DNA of 64,000 bases, taken from contig JASJOS010000005.1 in NCBI GenBank assembly GCA_030068525.1, positions 1 to 64,000 on the forward strand, in the 5' to 3' direction. A program made the position numbers and the translations under genes. Below the pieces are notes generated by a model that saw only the letters and a program-made list of their open reading frames with translations, searched no databases and had not been told where the DNA came from. Below, piece after piece: positions 1 through 9,140 of this stretch; within the stretch, counting starts at the first letter, position 1, and each line of letters begins with the position of its first letter. The stretch comes from Xanthocytophaga flava (GTDB taxonomy: Bacteria > Bacteroidota > Bacteroidia > Cytophagales > 172606-1).

Positions 1-407
1 ATCTTACCTCGTTTGCCGGCTGTTATTATGTGACAGTGGTAGACAGGAGTGGCAATGAGAGTGCCCCGAGCAATATTGTCTGTCAGGACAATTGTCCCTA
101 TTATGCTTTGCCCAATGTGATTACACCAACACTACCAGATTTCCAAAATGACTTATTCAAACCCTATCCTTGTCCACGTTTTGTTGAGTCAGTAAAATTT
201 TCGGTTTATAATCGGTGGGGCCGAAAAGTATATGAGACAAATGAAAGCATTTATATAAATTGGTCAGGAAGAATAGGTTCTGGAGAAAATACGCTACCAG
301 AAATAGTATCATCAGGAGTATATTATTATCTGGCAGAAGTAAAATTTATTCGGTTAAAACGAAAAGATGAAATAGTAAAGATCAAAGGCTGGATACAGGT
401 ATTTTAA
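1..407 (+). CDS. C-terminal end of a T9SS cargo protein with gliding-motility-associated sorting domain (5' partial)
   Basis: The reading frame is open to the left edge of the window (frame starting at base 3), so only about the last 134 residues are visible. The first visible residues resemble the end of a fibronectin-type repeat (a Tyr-Tyr-Val-Thr-Val strand followed by DRSGNES). After a Cys-containing linker comes the pattern PNVITP, then FKPYPC, VESVKFSVYNRWG, NWSG, SGVYYYLAEV and a closing KGWIQVF. That is the layout of the gliding-motility-associated C-terminal domain (TIGR04131, type B CTD), which directs export through the type IX secretion system and stays at the extreme C-terminus, as here. 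The protein is therefore probably a large secreted or cell-surface protein; what its main body does lies outside the window. Confidence 0.88.
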   Translation, partial: LTSFAGCYYVTVVDRSGNESAPSNIVCQDNCPYYALPNVITPTLPDFQNDLFKPYPCPRFVESVKFSVYNRWGRKVYETNESIYINWSGRIGSGENTLPEIVSSGVYYYLAEVKFIRLKRKDEIVKIKGWIQVF

Positions 408-429
408 TCATTATACAACATACAGATTT

Positions 430-471
430 TAGACAAACCTTGCATATATTTAGCTATGCAAGGTTTGTCTA
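430..471 (+). terminator. Perfect 17-bp hairpin after the T9SS cargo gene
   Basis: Bases 430-446 and 455-471 are perfect inverted repeats with an 8-base loop, 22 bases after the stop codon. There is no clear T run on the 3' side, so it could be a terminator or a stabilising 3' end. The position directly behind the gene favours transcript-end function. Confidence 0.6.
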
Positions 472-679
472 TAAATAAGATAGCCCCAACAAGAATAACT
501 GATAGTCAACAAAGTCTCACTAGTTGTTGCATTTTTTATATAATAGAGTAGCAAATATCTGTATGTAATCAAACCTTTCTCCTGTTTTTTTCGTACGTAT
601 CAACCGTTGGAAATACATTCATTGCTAGTCAGAGAGTTGCATTTCAGCAATGAATTCCTATACTTTGTAGTATTAATCG

Positions 680-712
680 TTTGTAAAAGAAATACATCTT
701 GGAGTGTATTTG
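680..712 (+). promoter_or_regulatory. Candidate Bacteroidota-type promoter of fabD
   Basis: In the roughly 330-base gap before fabD there is a TTTG (680-683), then 21 bases, then TGTATTTG (705-712), one base off the -7 consensus TAnnTTTG. This would give a leader of about 85 bases. Upstream, TTCATTGCT (618-626) and AGCAATGAA (646-654) form a perfect 9-bp inverted repeat that could be an operator. I see no gene in 472-804. Confidence 0.35.
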
Positions 713-804
713 GTTCTTTTCTGATTTAAAAGTTCAATTATGGAAAAGAATTTATACTATAAAAAAAATACTCTTACTTTTAACCAACTTCTCTTATTAA
801 CCAC

Positions 805-1680
805 ATGAAAGCATACATCTTTCCGGGTCAAGGCGCACAATTTACGGGTATGGGAAAAAACCTTTATGAAGAATCTGCCAAAGCTCGTGAATTATTTGAA
901 CAGGCAAATGAGATTTTAGGATTTCGAATTACAGATACGATGTTCTCTGGCACTGATGACGAACTAAAACAAACTAATGTTACTCAACCTTCTATTTTTT
1001 TACATTCTGTTGTATTAGCTAAGATAAGTTCTAACTTTCAGCCAGACATGGTTGCAGGACATTCTCTGGGTGAGTTTTCCGCACTGGTAGCCAATGGAGC
1101 ACTCTCATTTGAAGATGGCTTGCGTTTAGTTGCACAGCGAGCTGCGGCCATGCAAAAAGCCTGTGAACTTCAACCTTCGACAATGGCAGCCGTACTTGGT
1201 CTTGATGATGAAGTTGTAGAAAATATCTGTAGAGAGATTGATGACGTTGTTGTACCAGCTAACTACAACTGCCCGGGACAACTTGTTATTTCAGGTACTT
1301 TACGTGGAGTAGAACTAGCTTGTGAGAAACTAAAAGCAGCAGGAGCAAAAAGGGCATTGATTCTGGCAGTTGGAGGAGCCTTCCATTCGCCGTTAATGGA
1401 ACCAGCTCGTGCTGAGCTAGCAGCAGCTATTGAAAAAACAGTTTTCAGTACACCTATATGTCCTGTATACCAGAATGTAAATGCACAACCTGCTACAGAC
1501 ACAACAATCATTAAACAAAACCTGATAGATCAATTGACAGCTCCTGTGCGTTGGACTCAAAGTGTCCAAAACATGTTGACAGATGGGGCAACACAATTTG
1601 TAGAGTGTGGTCCGGGAAAAGTTTTACAAGGTCTCGTCAAGAAGATTAGTTCTTCTGCAGAAGCAATGAGTGTAGCCTGA
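805..1680 (+). CDS. fabD: Malonyl-CoA:ACP transacylase
   Basis: Transfers the malonyl group from malonyl-CoA to acyl carrier protein, supplying the elongation unit for type II fatty acid synthesis in the cytoplasm. At 291 residues it has the usual length. The N-terminal FPGQGAQ motif, the nucleophile elbow GHSLGEFSAL (Ser near residue 86), the QRAAAMQ segment with the carboxylate-binding Arg, GAFHSPLM with the catalytic His near residue 195, and a C-terminal ECGPGKVL are all in place. It stands alone on the plus strand between a T9SS cargo gene and a polysaccharide gene; no other fab gene is adjacent. The ATG start is supported because the family begins right before the GQGAQ strand. Confidence 0.96.
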   Translation: MKAYIFPGQGAQFTGMGKNLYEESAKARELFEQANEILGFRITDTMFSGTDDELKQTNVTQPSIFLHSVVLAKISSNFQPDMVAGHSLGEFSALVANGALSFEDGLRLVAQRAAAMQKACELQPSTMAAVLGLDDEVVENICREIDDVVVPANYNCPGQLVISGTLRGVELACEKLKAAGAKRALILAVGGAFHSPLMEPARAELAAAIEKTVFSTPICPVYQNVNAQPATDTTIIKQNLIDQLTAPVRWTQSVQNMLTDGATQFVECGPGKVLQGLVKKISSSAEAMSVA

Positions 1681-1807
1681 TACTGATTTACTATATATAT
1701 GTGTGCTGGTACAATTTTTTATACTGAAAACCCGCCAGCACACATTATGCATAAATTATTGACTATTAAAACATAAAATAAGCAACCGACCGATAAACCA
1801 GCACTAT

Positions 1808-3748
1808 ATGAGATATTTGAATCTATTCAGACTTATAAAAGTTATTCCCAGATGGACGGTATTGCAATTAGATCTCTTACTTTGTAGTCTTGCACTCTCA
1901 CTAGCCTATCTGCTTAGATTTAATTTTGAATGGGAACAAATCAACTTTTCTGAATTCTGGATTTCTTTACTGGTTGTTGTTATTGTAAAAGCCATTTTCT
2001 TTTTAGTTACTCAGAGTTTTGCTGGCATTATCCGTTATACAAGTATAGAAGATGCAAAACGGATTTTTTTAGCTCTCACCTATAGCATGTTGGTAGTAGG
2101 TGCTATAGACTTTGCCTACAGAAGCTCTAATATTTACGGGCAGTATCTGATTCCTGTTTCTATCCTGCTTATTGATTATTTTTTCTCCATGTTATTCATG
2201 GGGGCATTCCGTATTCTGGTAAAGATCATTTACTTTGAATGGAAAAATCAGCAAAGCGAGAAAATCAATGTTATTATTTATGGAGCAGGAGAAGCGGGGG
2301 TTATTACGAAAAAAACAATATCACAGGATAAAGATACCCACCTGCATGTAGTAGGTTTTCTGGATGATGATCCTTCCAAGGCACGTAATACAATTGATGG
2401 AGTGCCTATTCTTCCCAATACACCAGAAAACCTTCAGAAGATTGTAAAAAATAAACAAGCAGAGATTCTGATTATTGCGATTCAGGATATTACTCCTGAA
2501 CGTAAAAAACATATCATTGATCAATGTCTTGCACTGAATGTACAAGTGCGTAACATTCCTCCTGTACACAAATGGATCAATGGAGAGCTTAGTCTGAAAC
2601 AAATCAAGGATGTAAATATCGAAGATGTACTCGGACGTAAACCAATTCAACTGGATAAAACCCGGATTAAAAAAGATATTGAAGGAAAGGTTGTGCTGGT
2701 AACAGGTGCGGCAGGTTCTATTGGAAGTGAGTTAGCCAGACAGATTGCAGCATTTCAACCAGAAAAGCTATTATTAGTCGATCAATCTGAATCTGCATTG
2801 TATGATCTGGAGTTAGAGGTAAAAGAGCTTGCACTGTCTTCACGTATCAATTTCAGAACTATTTTGTGTGATATTACCAATGCAGAACGCATGGGTAAAA
2901 TATTTCGAAAATATCAACCTGAAATTGTGTTTCATGCAGCAGCATACAAACACGTTCCTGTTATGGAAGATAATCCTTCAGAGGCAATCATTAACAATGT
3001 ACTGGGAACCAAAATTGTAGCAGATCTGTCGGCTCGATATCATACTGAAAAGTTTGTTATGATTTCCACTGACAAGGCCGTGAATCCTACAAGTGTGATG
3101 GGAGCCTCCAAACGGATTGCAGAGATTTATATTCAATCGCTGAATGAAGAGCTGGAAAGCCGTCAGCCAAACGAAGTCTTACAACATACTAAGTTCATTA
3201 CTACTCGTTTTGGTAATGTATTGGGTTCCAATGGGTCTGTAATCCCTCGTTTTCAGAAACAGATCAATATAGGTGGTCCGATTACAGTTACTCATCCTGA
3301 AATTACCCGTTATTTCATGACAATTCCTGAAGCTTGTCAATTGGTGCTGGAAGCAGGTTCTATGGGCAATGGCGGAGAGATCTTCCTTTTTGACATGGGT
3401 GAATCTATCAAAATTGTAGATCTTGCCAAGAAAATGATTCGCCTGTCTGGTTTGACACTTGGAAAAGATATTCAACTGGTATTTACAGGTCTGCGTCCAG
3501 GTGAAAAATTATATGAAGAATTATTGAGTAATGAAGAGAACACAGTACCCACTCACCATCCTCAAATCATGATTGCCAAGGTTAGAGAATATGATTTCAA
3601 TCTGATTCAGGAACACCTGGGAGAAATGAATCACTTGCTGTCTATTCAGGACAACGATTCTATTATTATGAAAATGAAGAAGATTGTGCCAGAATATATT
3701 AGCAATAACTCAACCTATGAGAGGTTAGATCAGATTCGTGAAGTATAA
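1808..3748 (+). CDS. Membrane nucleoside-diphosphate-sugar epimerase/dehydratase (FlaA1/CapD/WbpM type)
   Basis: Large (646 aa) member of the CapD/WbpM family, which makes 4-keto-6-deoxy intermediates from UDP-GlcNAc-type sugars for capsule, O-antigen or exopolysaccharide. The N-terminus carries about four membrane segments (roughly residues 15-135), followed by a Rossmann-like domain (IIYGAGEAG near residue 157) and a C-terminal SDR domain with GAAGSIGSEL (about residue 300) as nucleotide-binding loop. The YKHVPVMEDN segment and STDKAVNPTSVMGASKR match the family; Met replaces the usual SDR catalytic Tyr, as is normal in the WbpM subgroup, and Lys is kept. It is monocistronic here, with a terminator behind it, so the polymer it serves cannot be deduced. 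Confidence 0.92.
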   Translation: MRYLNLFRLIKVIPRWTVLQLDLLLCSLALSLAYLLRFNFEWEQINFSEFWISLLVVVIVKAIFFLVTQSFAGIIRYTSIEDAKRIFLALTYSMLVVGAIDFAYRSSNIYGQYLIPVSILLIDYFFSMLFMGAFRILVKIIYFEWKNQQSEKINVIIYGAGEAGVITKKTISQDKDTHLHVVGFLDDDPSKARNTIDGVPILPNTPENLQKIVKNKQAEILIIAIQDITPERKKHIIDQCLALNVQVRNIPPVHKWINGELSLKQIKDVNIEDVLGRKPIQLDKTRIKKDIEGKVVLVTGAAGSIGSELARQIAAFQPEKLLLVDQSESALYDLELEVKELALSSRINFRTILCDITNAERMGKIFRKYQPEIVFHAAAYKHVPVMEDNPSEAIINNVLGTKIVADLSARYHTEKFVMISTDKAVNPTSVMGASKRIAEIYIQSLNEELESRQPNEVLQHTKFITTRFGNVLGSNGSVIPRFQKQINIGGPITVTHPEITRYFMTIPEACQLVLEAGSMGNGGEIFLFDMGESIKIVDLAKKMIRLSGLTLGKDIQLVFTGLRPGEKLYEELLSNEENTVPTHHPQIMIAKVREYDFNLIQEHLGEMNHLLSIQDNDSIIMKMKKIVPEYISNNSTYERLDQIREV

Positions 3749-3773
3749 AAGTATTTATCTCTGAAGTTAGTTA

Positions 3774-3811
3774 AAATCTCTCTTCGTCAATTTAGATGAA
3801 GAGGGATTTTT
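3774..3811. terminator. Bidirectional terminator between convergent genes
   Basis: An imperfect hairpin (CTCTTC paired with GAAGAG inside a longer A/T-flanked stem, six-base loop) followed by a T-rich run on the plus strand and preceded by A's, so it can serve both converging genes. Confidence 0.75.
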
Positions 3812-3817
3812 ATTTTA

Positions 3818-5593
3818 TCACTTCTCTCTCCACCATAGTACAGATAAGGCAATGAGCAAAGTCATAAAGAACCACACTAATGGAATATTCTTCCAGGTTG
3901 TAAATGTCTGATTTGCATTGATAGTAGTAACACTTCGAACTCGGGAATTAGCCTGAAACCAGCTTGCCTGTTTTAAATCTTTCCATTTGTCAGCTTGTAC
4001 TACATAAACACTTGCGGCATGAGTAGTATCTTTGTCTGACGTAACCGTTAACCAACCTGCTTCAGCCGGATAAAAGGGATAGGTGGTAACTCTTGTTTCT
4101 GGCAAATCAATTTTTGGTTGTATTTTTTCTTTAATCCCAGACAGATATTGAACAGTCATTTCAGCTACAGCAGTATCCGTGTATACTAGACTAGATATAT
4201 TATCTTCCCATGCAAATGGAAACTGCTTAAACTTAACTTCTGTCTGCTCCTTTTTACGAGCAAGTCCCTGTAGTACATCTGTCCAGAATGTGCTATACAC
4301 TTTGTCCTTCGCATTGAGTATCCAGGTGTATGTGCCATTAGCCAATTGCACCCCTACTCTACCTGATCCAACAGGCATGTAGGTGGCAACAGGTTCTTTG
4401 TCCTTGCTATAGACAATTGGAACAATAATTTGTCTATCACTGAATGCAACGGGCAGTTTTTCAATTGCATCAGAGACAATGTCCAAAGCGGATAACTGTA
4501 CCGGAATAAACTTCTTTATACCAGTAGTATGGACGGCAAATTTATGACCTAACACGTCTGCTTTCTGAGGCCATTTGTCATCTGGTAATAAAAGTAATCC
4601 TAATCCTTCAGCTATAGCCGTCTGCAACTGCTTTTTCTCCTGTGCGGATAGCTGTTCCAAGCTTTCTGCATCAGCAATTAGGAGGTCTGCATTCCCAAGC
4701 GAAGCTTTGGATAAAATAGCCGGTTGCTGCTTTTGAGTAGGAAGATTAATTTGCTGAAACGAATATTTATCCTGACTAATACGAGCACGAACTTGTACCT
4801 TATGTTTCTGGTCAGACAGCCAGTCTTTTAAATAATTGGTTTCAAAATCCGGATAAGCCTGGAGTACAATAACGTTCAGAGGTCCTTTGGGAGTAACAAT
4901 ATAAGGTAAAGGTTCATGTCGAACTTCTTTGTTTTGTATTACCTGTATTTCACCAACGAAATTCCCAGGTAACCGAGGATATGCATTCAGCGTAAAATCC
5001 GGATGTTTTTCAGTTATCCAGACGGAATCCTGAGCTCCTTCGGAAGTCACTAACCGAATCTTAAGGCTATCTGAAGAATGAATATAGTAATTTCCACTCA
5101 CCCTCAATGCTTCTTCAGCCTTTACCTTATGAGGATAATCGAGCCAGTTGAATCCTTCCGGTCTATCTTTTTGTAAAAAAGTTAACTGAATTCTATGTAG
5201 GGACTTTGCTTCTTCCGGATCTAGTCCATATCCAGCGACAAACACTTGTTTTATTTCCGGATGGCTACGCTCCAGCATAGCAAGGTCAGTGATGGAAGTA
5301 ACAGATTCATCCCCCTTTACACCATGCAACGCAAATACAGGTAAAGAATCGGGTACAGATAATCCATTTTCGGTTACTAAGAAAGCACTACCTGTTTGCT
5401 GTTCTTTTGCATATTGAGGCTTCCAGATGATCAAACAAAGACTAAACAATACTACAGCAAGCAGTAAACTACGTAATAGCAATTCTTTCCCACTTACCGT
5501 TTGTCGCGATACAAAAAGGTATAACCCCAAAATACCAACTGCCACCAAACCTGTCAGTAGTGTTTCTGTTGTTGGAAGTTGACTCCAATGCAT
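3818..5593 (-). CDS. Membrane-anchored protein of the MoxR/BatA operon, GATase-like fold possible
   Basis: 591 residues, last gene of the long minus-strand operon; it starts two bases after the stop of the DUF4175 gene, so translation is probably coupled. Two transmembrane helices occupy roughly residues 12-30 and 38-58, and a single helix (WFFMTLLIALSVLWW) ends the protein, leaving a 500-residue middle presumably in the periplasm. The stretch around residues 235-345, with alternating hydrophobic strands and LLIADAESL, resembles the class I glutamine-amidotransferase-like domain that membrane proteins of BatA-type operons often carry, but I see no convincing catalytic Cys. Function is unknown; association with the MoxR chaperone and DUF58 protein suggests a role in an envelope complex (inference). 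Confidence 0.7.
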   Translation of the reverse strand: MHWSQLPTTETLLTGLVAVGILGLYLFVSRQTVSGKELLLRSLLLAVVLFSLCLIIWKPQYAKEQQTGSAFLVTENGLSVPDSLPVFALHGVKGDESVTSITDLAMLERSHPEIKQVFVAGYGLDPEEAKSLHRIQLTFLQKDRPEGFNWLDYPHKVKAEEALRVSGNYYIHSSDSLKIRLVTSEGAQDSVWITEKHPDFTLNAYPRLPGNFVGEIQVIQNKEVRHEPLPYIVTPKGPLNVIVLQAYPDFETNYLKDWLSDQKHKVQVRARISQDKYSFQQINLPTQKQQPAILSKASLGNADLLIADAESLEQLSAQEKKQLQTAIAEGLGLLLLPDDKWPQKADVLGHKFAVHTTGIKKFIPVQLSALDIVSDAIEKLPVAFSDRQIIVPIVYSKDKEPVATYMPVGSGRVGVQLANGTYTWILNAKDKVYSTFWTDVLQGLARKKEQTEVKFKQFPFAWEDNISSLVYTDTAVAEMTVQYLSGIKEKIQPKIDLPETRVTTYPFYPAEAGWLTVTSDKDTTHAASVYVVQADKWKDLKQASWFQANSRVRSVTTINANQTFTTWKNIPLVWFFMTLLIALSVLWWREK

Positions 5594-5595
5594 AC

Positions 5596-7854
5596 TTATT
5601 TACGAAGTTCGTTTACAAAATTATCAAGTTCTGGTTCATTTCTCTTCCCTACTAATCCAGGCTGTTTGTTTTCAATTGGTAGCAGTCGTTGTAATTGCCA
5701 CTGCATACGTCGGATAGTATCTGGTGAAATCTTCTCTCCTGCTATAACTTTCCGGAGATCATTCAATGTGCTTGCCCGAATACCTGGTTGTTTAAGGATT
5801 AAAGAAGCTAATTCACCACTGGCTTTTTCCAGTATCTGCCGATCTGGAGTAGTTGTAGCGTAATTAGACTGATTATGCATCTTTTCCAAAACACTTACAG
5901 CCTGTCGAAGATGCGGATAAACCACAGTTATGGTGTGAGCATCCCATACTTCATGAGGACTCTGTATATCTTCCAGTTCACCAGTAAGCCTTTTCTCTGC
6001 AGGTTTGAGTGGCGGAGGTTTAAAGCCTACTTTCTCAACATAAACTCTGCTCTTCTGTTGCAGAGATTTGATTAACTCCAATGCCTTGTATTCATAAGGA
6101 AGTGCCTCTGCCGGACGCATAGTACGTAACCGCAATTCGGCTTCCCACATCTGAGCCAGTGCAGCTTTCAACTGAGATTTCATAGTCTCATCAAAGAAGG
6201 TAGCAACATCTTCCATATCATGGCGGTGGGCATACCCATTGAGCATATCTCCTAGTTCGCCAAACTTAGTGGGAGAGTTATTACCCCCATGATCGTGACT
6301 ATGTAACTGCTCAACGGTTTTTTCCTGAGATCCTTCTTTTTCACTATGCTCATCATGATCATGCTCATCCTCGCCTTCATGTTCATCTTCCTCATGGTTA
6401 TGTCTGTCACTACCTATACTTGTCTCGAATTCTTCGCCCAAAAACTGACCATACCGCAAGCGAAGTACTTTCTGATCTACTCCTAGATCATTACTACGAG
6501 TCTTAAAGGTCTGGTTATCCAATCCTTTCTTCTCAGCCAGTAACTTCTCTGTATCTATAATCACCTGCCGTTGACTCCGAAAATACGCGGGCATATTGTC
6601 CAAGGCAATACCTGCCATTACGGATGTTTTTTGCGAGGTAGTATCTTCCCACTGAATAAAATAGGTATCCGTACGACTCTTTTGTGAAGGGCTGGCCTGA
6701 TCCCATGTTTCTGCATAAAAATACAGTTCATCTCCCGGCTCCATTTTCAAACTGGTAAAATCGAGCTTCTTTTGCAATGAAGCAGTACGGCTACCTGTTA
6801 TATTATCGGGAAACGTTAATTCTACTTCTCTGAATTTTACAGACTCTCCGCTTCCACGACTCACTGTGGCAATCAGATGTGCCCGATCCAATCCATAATC
6901 ATCCGTAAGTTGCAGCCCTACCTGCACTTCTGGCTTTTGCCCATATAGGACCAGTGTATAAGGTCCGGGCTTCTGCACTGTAATTACAGGTGCCTGATCA
7001 TCTATAGCATGCAATGTATATACTGGGCTGAGAAACCATTTGTCATGTATACCATACCGAAACTGATAATAAACAGCAGACTTCAGGTTATATTTCCAGA
7101 TATAGTGATTCTTTTCTGTGGTAGAGACAGTCATTGTATCCTTCCCGTTCCATATTACCTGAAAAGCTTCTGCTGCTCCACTTAACTGGCAATCCCATTG
7201 AATCCCAGATTGTTCAGGAGCTTCCAAAGAAAGGTCTTTTGCACTCCATTTGCTTTTATGAGTGTAAGCAGGTGGTGTCACTTCTATCCTTATGGAAACA
7301 ACTTCTGGTAATTTCCCAGTTAGTGCTTTAGGAACTGAGGGTAAGGCAGTAGATTCTATATTCCCTGACTCTGCAGTCGAAGTATATCCTTTGGGAAACC
7401 ATACATACCAAACCGAATAAATAAGAGCTATACCCACAAATACAACTGTAATCTGACGAAGATCAGGCCATGCCTTTATTTCATGTTTCTTATTTATCAA
7501 TGTATGTAATACCCTCTGCCGTTGTAACTGTGGCAACACACCTTCTGGAGTTACAGGAATTAGCTGAGCACTGAATTCCAGCCAGGAATATTGGTGATTG
7601 AGGTATTGAATCAATGCTTCTGCCTGTAAATATCGGTTAAACCGAATACTCAGAAATGCAACCACCGCTAAACTTACAAAAGCAGGCAAAGCAAAGCCTG
7701 TGGTAAGGTTAAAAATTCGTTCAAGTAAGTCAACCAGCAAATAACAAGAGGCAGCTATAAAGAATAGCTGTACAAAATGCCCCAACTGATGCTGAAAACG
7801 TAATTGTTTCCAGACAGATTGTGCTTGTATTTCTATTTCGCTTGTTTTGGCCAT
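5596..7854 (-). CDS. DUF4175-like membrane protein with His/Asp/Glu-rich segment
   Basis: 752 residues from the preferred ATG at 7854; an upstream in-frame ATG at 7899 would add 15 residues lying deeper inside the batA gene. Two hydrophobic helices near residues 27-45 and 50-68 and a third near 130-150 anchor it, followed by a large extracytoplasmic beta-rich region and an alpha-helical C-terminal half. This matches the DUF4175 proteins found in Bacteroidota MoxR operons. Unusual is a patch around residues 480-525 very rich in His, Glu and Asp (about a dozen His), which looks like a flexible metal-binding linker. It overlaps the batA gene by 22 bases and is followed two bases later by the next gene. 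Biochemical role unknown. Confidence 0.78.
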   Translation of the reverse strand: MAKTSEIEIQAQSVWKQLRFQHQLGHFVQLFFIAASCYLLVDLLERIFNLTTGFALPAFVSLAVVAFLSIRFNRYLQAEALIQYLNHQYSWLEFSAQLIPVTPEGVLPQLQRQRVLHTLINKKHEIKAWPDLRQITVVFVGIALIYSVWYVWFPKGYTSTAESGNIESTALPSVPKALTGKLPEVVSIRIEVTPPAYTHKSKWSAKDLSLEAPEQSGIQWDCQLSGAAEAFQVIWNGKDTMTVSTTEKNHYIWKYNLKSAVYYQFRYGIHDKWFLSPVYTLHAIDDQAPVITVQKPGPYTLVLYGQKPEVQVGLQLTDDYGLDRAHLIATVSRGSGESVKFREVELTFPDNITGSRTASLQKKLDFTSLKMEPGDELYFYAETWDQASPSQKSRTDTYFIQWEDTTSQKTSVMAGIALDNMPAYFRSQRQVIIDTEKLLAEKKGLDNQTFKTRSNDLGVDQKVLRLRYGQFLGEEFETSIGSDRHNHEEDEHEGEDEHDHDEHSEKEGSQEKTVEQLHSHDHGGNNSPTKFGELGDMLNGYAHRHDMEDVATFFDETMKSQLKAALAQMWEAELRLRTMRPAEALPYEYKALELIKSLQQKSRVYVEKVGFKPPPLKPAEKRLTGELEDIQSPHEVWDAHTITVVYPHLRQAVSVLEKMHNQSNYATTTPDRQILEKASGELASLILKQPGIRASTLNDLRKVIAGEKISPDTIRRMQWQLQRLLPIENKQPGLVGKRNEPELDNFVNELRK

Positions 7855-9140
7855 ATTCTTTCTAAGGCTAATAGTACTAAGGCTGCCATTCCAAACCACA
7901 CTCTGTAATCGTGTGAGGCAGAATGGTCTGTTCCGGCAATTATCATTTTGGGATTTACGGTAAGGCTGTCACTACGCAAATCAATCTTTCTGTAATCAAG
8001 TGCAGGTGGGATGACGTTCTTCGTTTTGAAAGCTAGTACATAGGGTCTTATAGCCTGCAACCATCCACCTTCCAATACTTGCCCTGTCGATAGTTTCTTA
8101 TGTATAATAAGACTATCCATTTTTACTGTCTGAATCCATCCTGCATGATTACCTGGATAGTAATTCCACCAAAGATCTGGTTGTGCAGAATTACCTATTG
8201 GTAAGTCTTTTCCCATGCTAACCAACCAGTCTGCTTTTTCAGTAACCCCAACAAATCGAACAGGTATTTTATGAAATGCAGCAACCGCCCGAACAGATGC
8301 CTGAAAAATATGCCATTCGTCCAGATACTGATCCGCAATTGCTCCTGCTATTTGTAAAGTGTCGATCCTTCCTACTGAAACTTCATAGCTTTTTTGGTTT
8401 TGACTTACTTTTATAATTTGTTGATCTTTCAGATACTCTACTTGTGGCCTCCTTCCAGAAGTATTGGTAGTTCCTTTCTCCCATACATAACCTGTGTATT
8501 CTGGAGAGGAATAAAACCAGAGGAGTTCAGGCTCCTTATTGATCAGAGAAGCTTGTACTAACTGGAAAGTATCTTTCTTTACAGGAGTCAGTTCCCATGA
8601 GAGTGAAGCTTGTGTAGGTATTCGTTTGCCACGCCAGTAATCAGATCTGTCTGGAGCTATTACATGAATACTATCAGAAGGGAATTTTTTATCTGCCTCT
8701 GCTAACAGTGACCATATGGAAACGTTACTAGTATCTTTTTCCAATAGATCATTTATAACTGAAAACCTGGGTGTAAGCCAACGAACCTGCACCGAATCAT
8801 TTTGCCATTTCTGAGCTAGTTGCCGGAACTGTATGGAATCTCCTGCTTCCGGATGAATCAGGATTACTACTTTAAGTTTACCAAGGTCTTTATTGGTATG
8901 AGTAGTATAGAGATCTACCAGTAACAAAATCACCACTACCAATAATGCAAGCCGAATCAACAATAGTGGCCATTGCTGAACACGACGAAAATTAGCCTGG
9001 GCAGGCTGCACTTCTGTAAGCCACCTCAGACTACCTAATATTTTTACTTTAGTAGGACGACGGTTATATAAATGAATCAGTATGGGAATAGCCAATGCTC
9101 CCAATCCCCACCAATAAACCGGATTAACTGCCTGCCACAT
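7833..9140 (-). CDS. BatA N-terminal-domain membrane protein
   Basis: 435 residues. The first 80 residues carry the BatA-type aerotolerance N-terminal signature (TIGR02226): NPVYWWGLGALAIPILIHLYNRR, a short loop with LGSLRWL, a QQWPLLLIRL stretch and a second helix. The rest is a large presumably periplasmic domain, and a final hydrophobic helix (WFGMAALVLLALERIW) ends it. In the family these proteins work with a MoxR AAA ATPase and a DUF58/VWA protein, both encoded immediately upstream. It overlaps the DUF58 gene by 17 bases and the DUF4175 gene by 22, so the three are clearly one transcription unit. No integrin-type VWA motif is apparent in this protein. Exact function unknown. Confidence 0.85.
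   Translation of the reverse strand: MWQAVNPVYWWGLGALAIPILIHLYNRRPTKVKILGSLRWLTEVQPAQANFRRVQQWPLLLIRLALLVVVILLLVDLYTTHTNKDLGKLKVVILIHPEAGDSIQFRQLAQKWQNDSVQVRWLTPRFSVINDLLEKDTSNVSIWSLLAEADKKFPSDSIHVIAPDRSDYWRGKRIPTQASLSWELTPVKKDTFQLVQASLINKEPELLWFYSSPEYTGYVWEKGTTNTSGRRPQVEYLKDQQIIKVSQNQKSYEVSVGRIDTLQIAGAIADQYLDEWHIFQASVRAVAAFHKIPVRFVGVTEKADWLVSMGKDLPIGNSAQPDLWWNYYPGNHAGWIQTVKMDSLIIHKKLSTGQVLEGGWLQAIRPYVLAFKTKNVIPPALDYRKIDLRSDSLTVNPKMIIAGTDHSASHDYRVWFGMAALVLLALERIWPKQAK

Noticed and set aside
7855..7899. Longer start for the DUF4175 protein
   Set aside because: It would extend the overlap with batA from 22 to 67 bases without adding conserved sequence.
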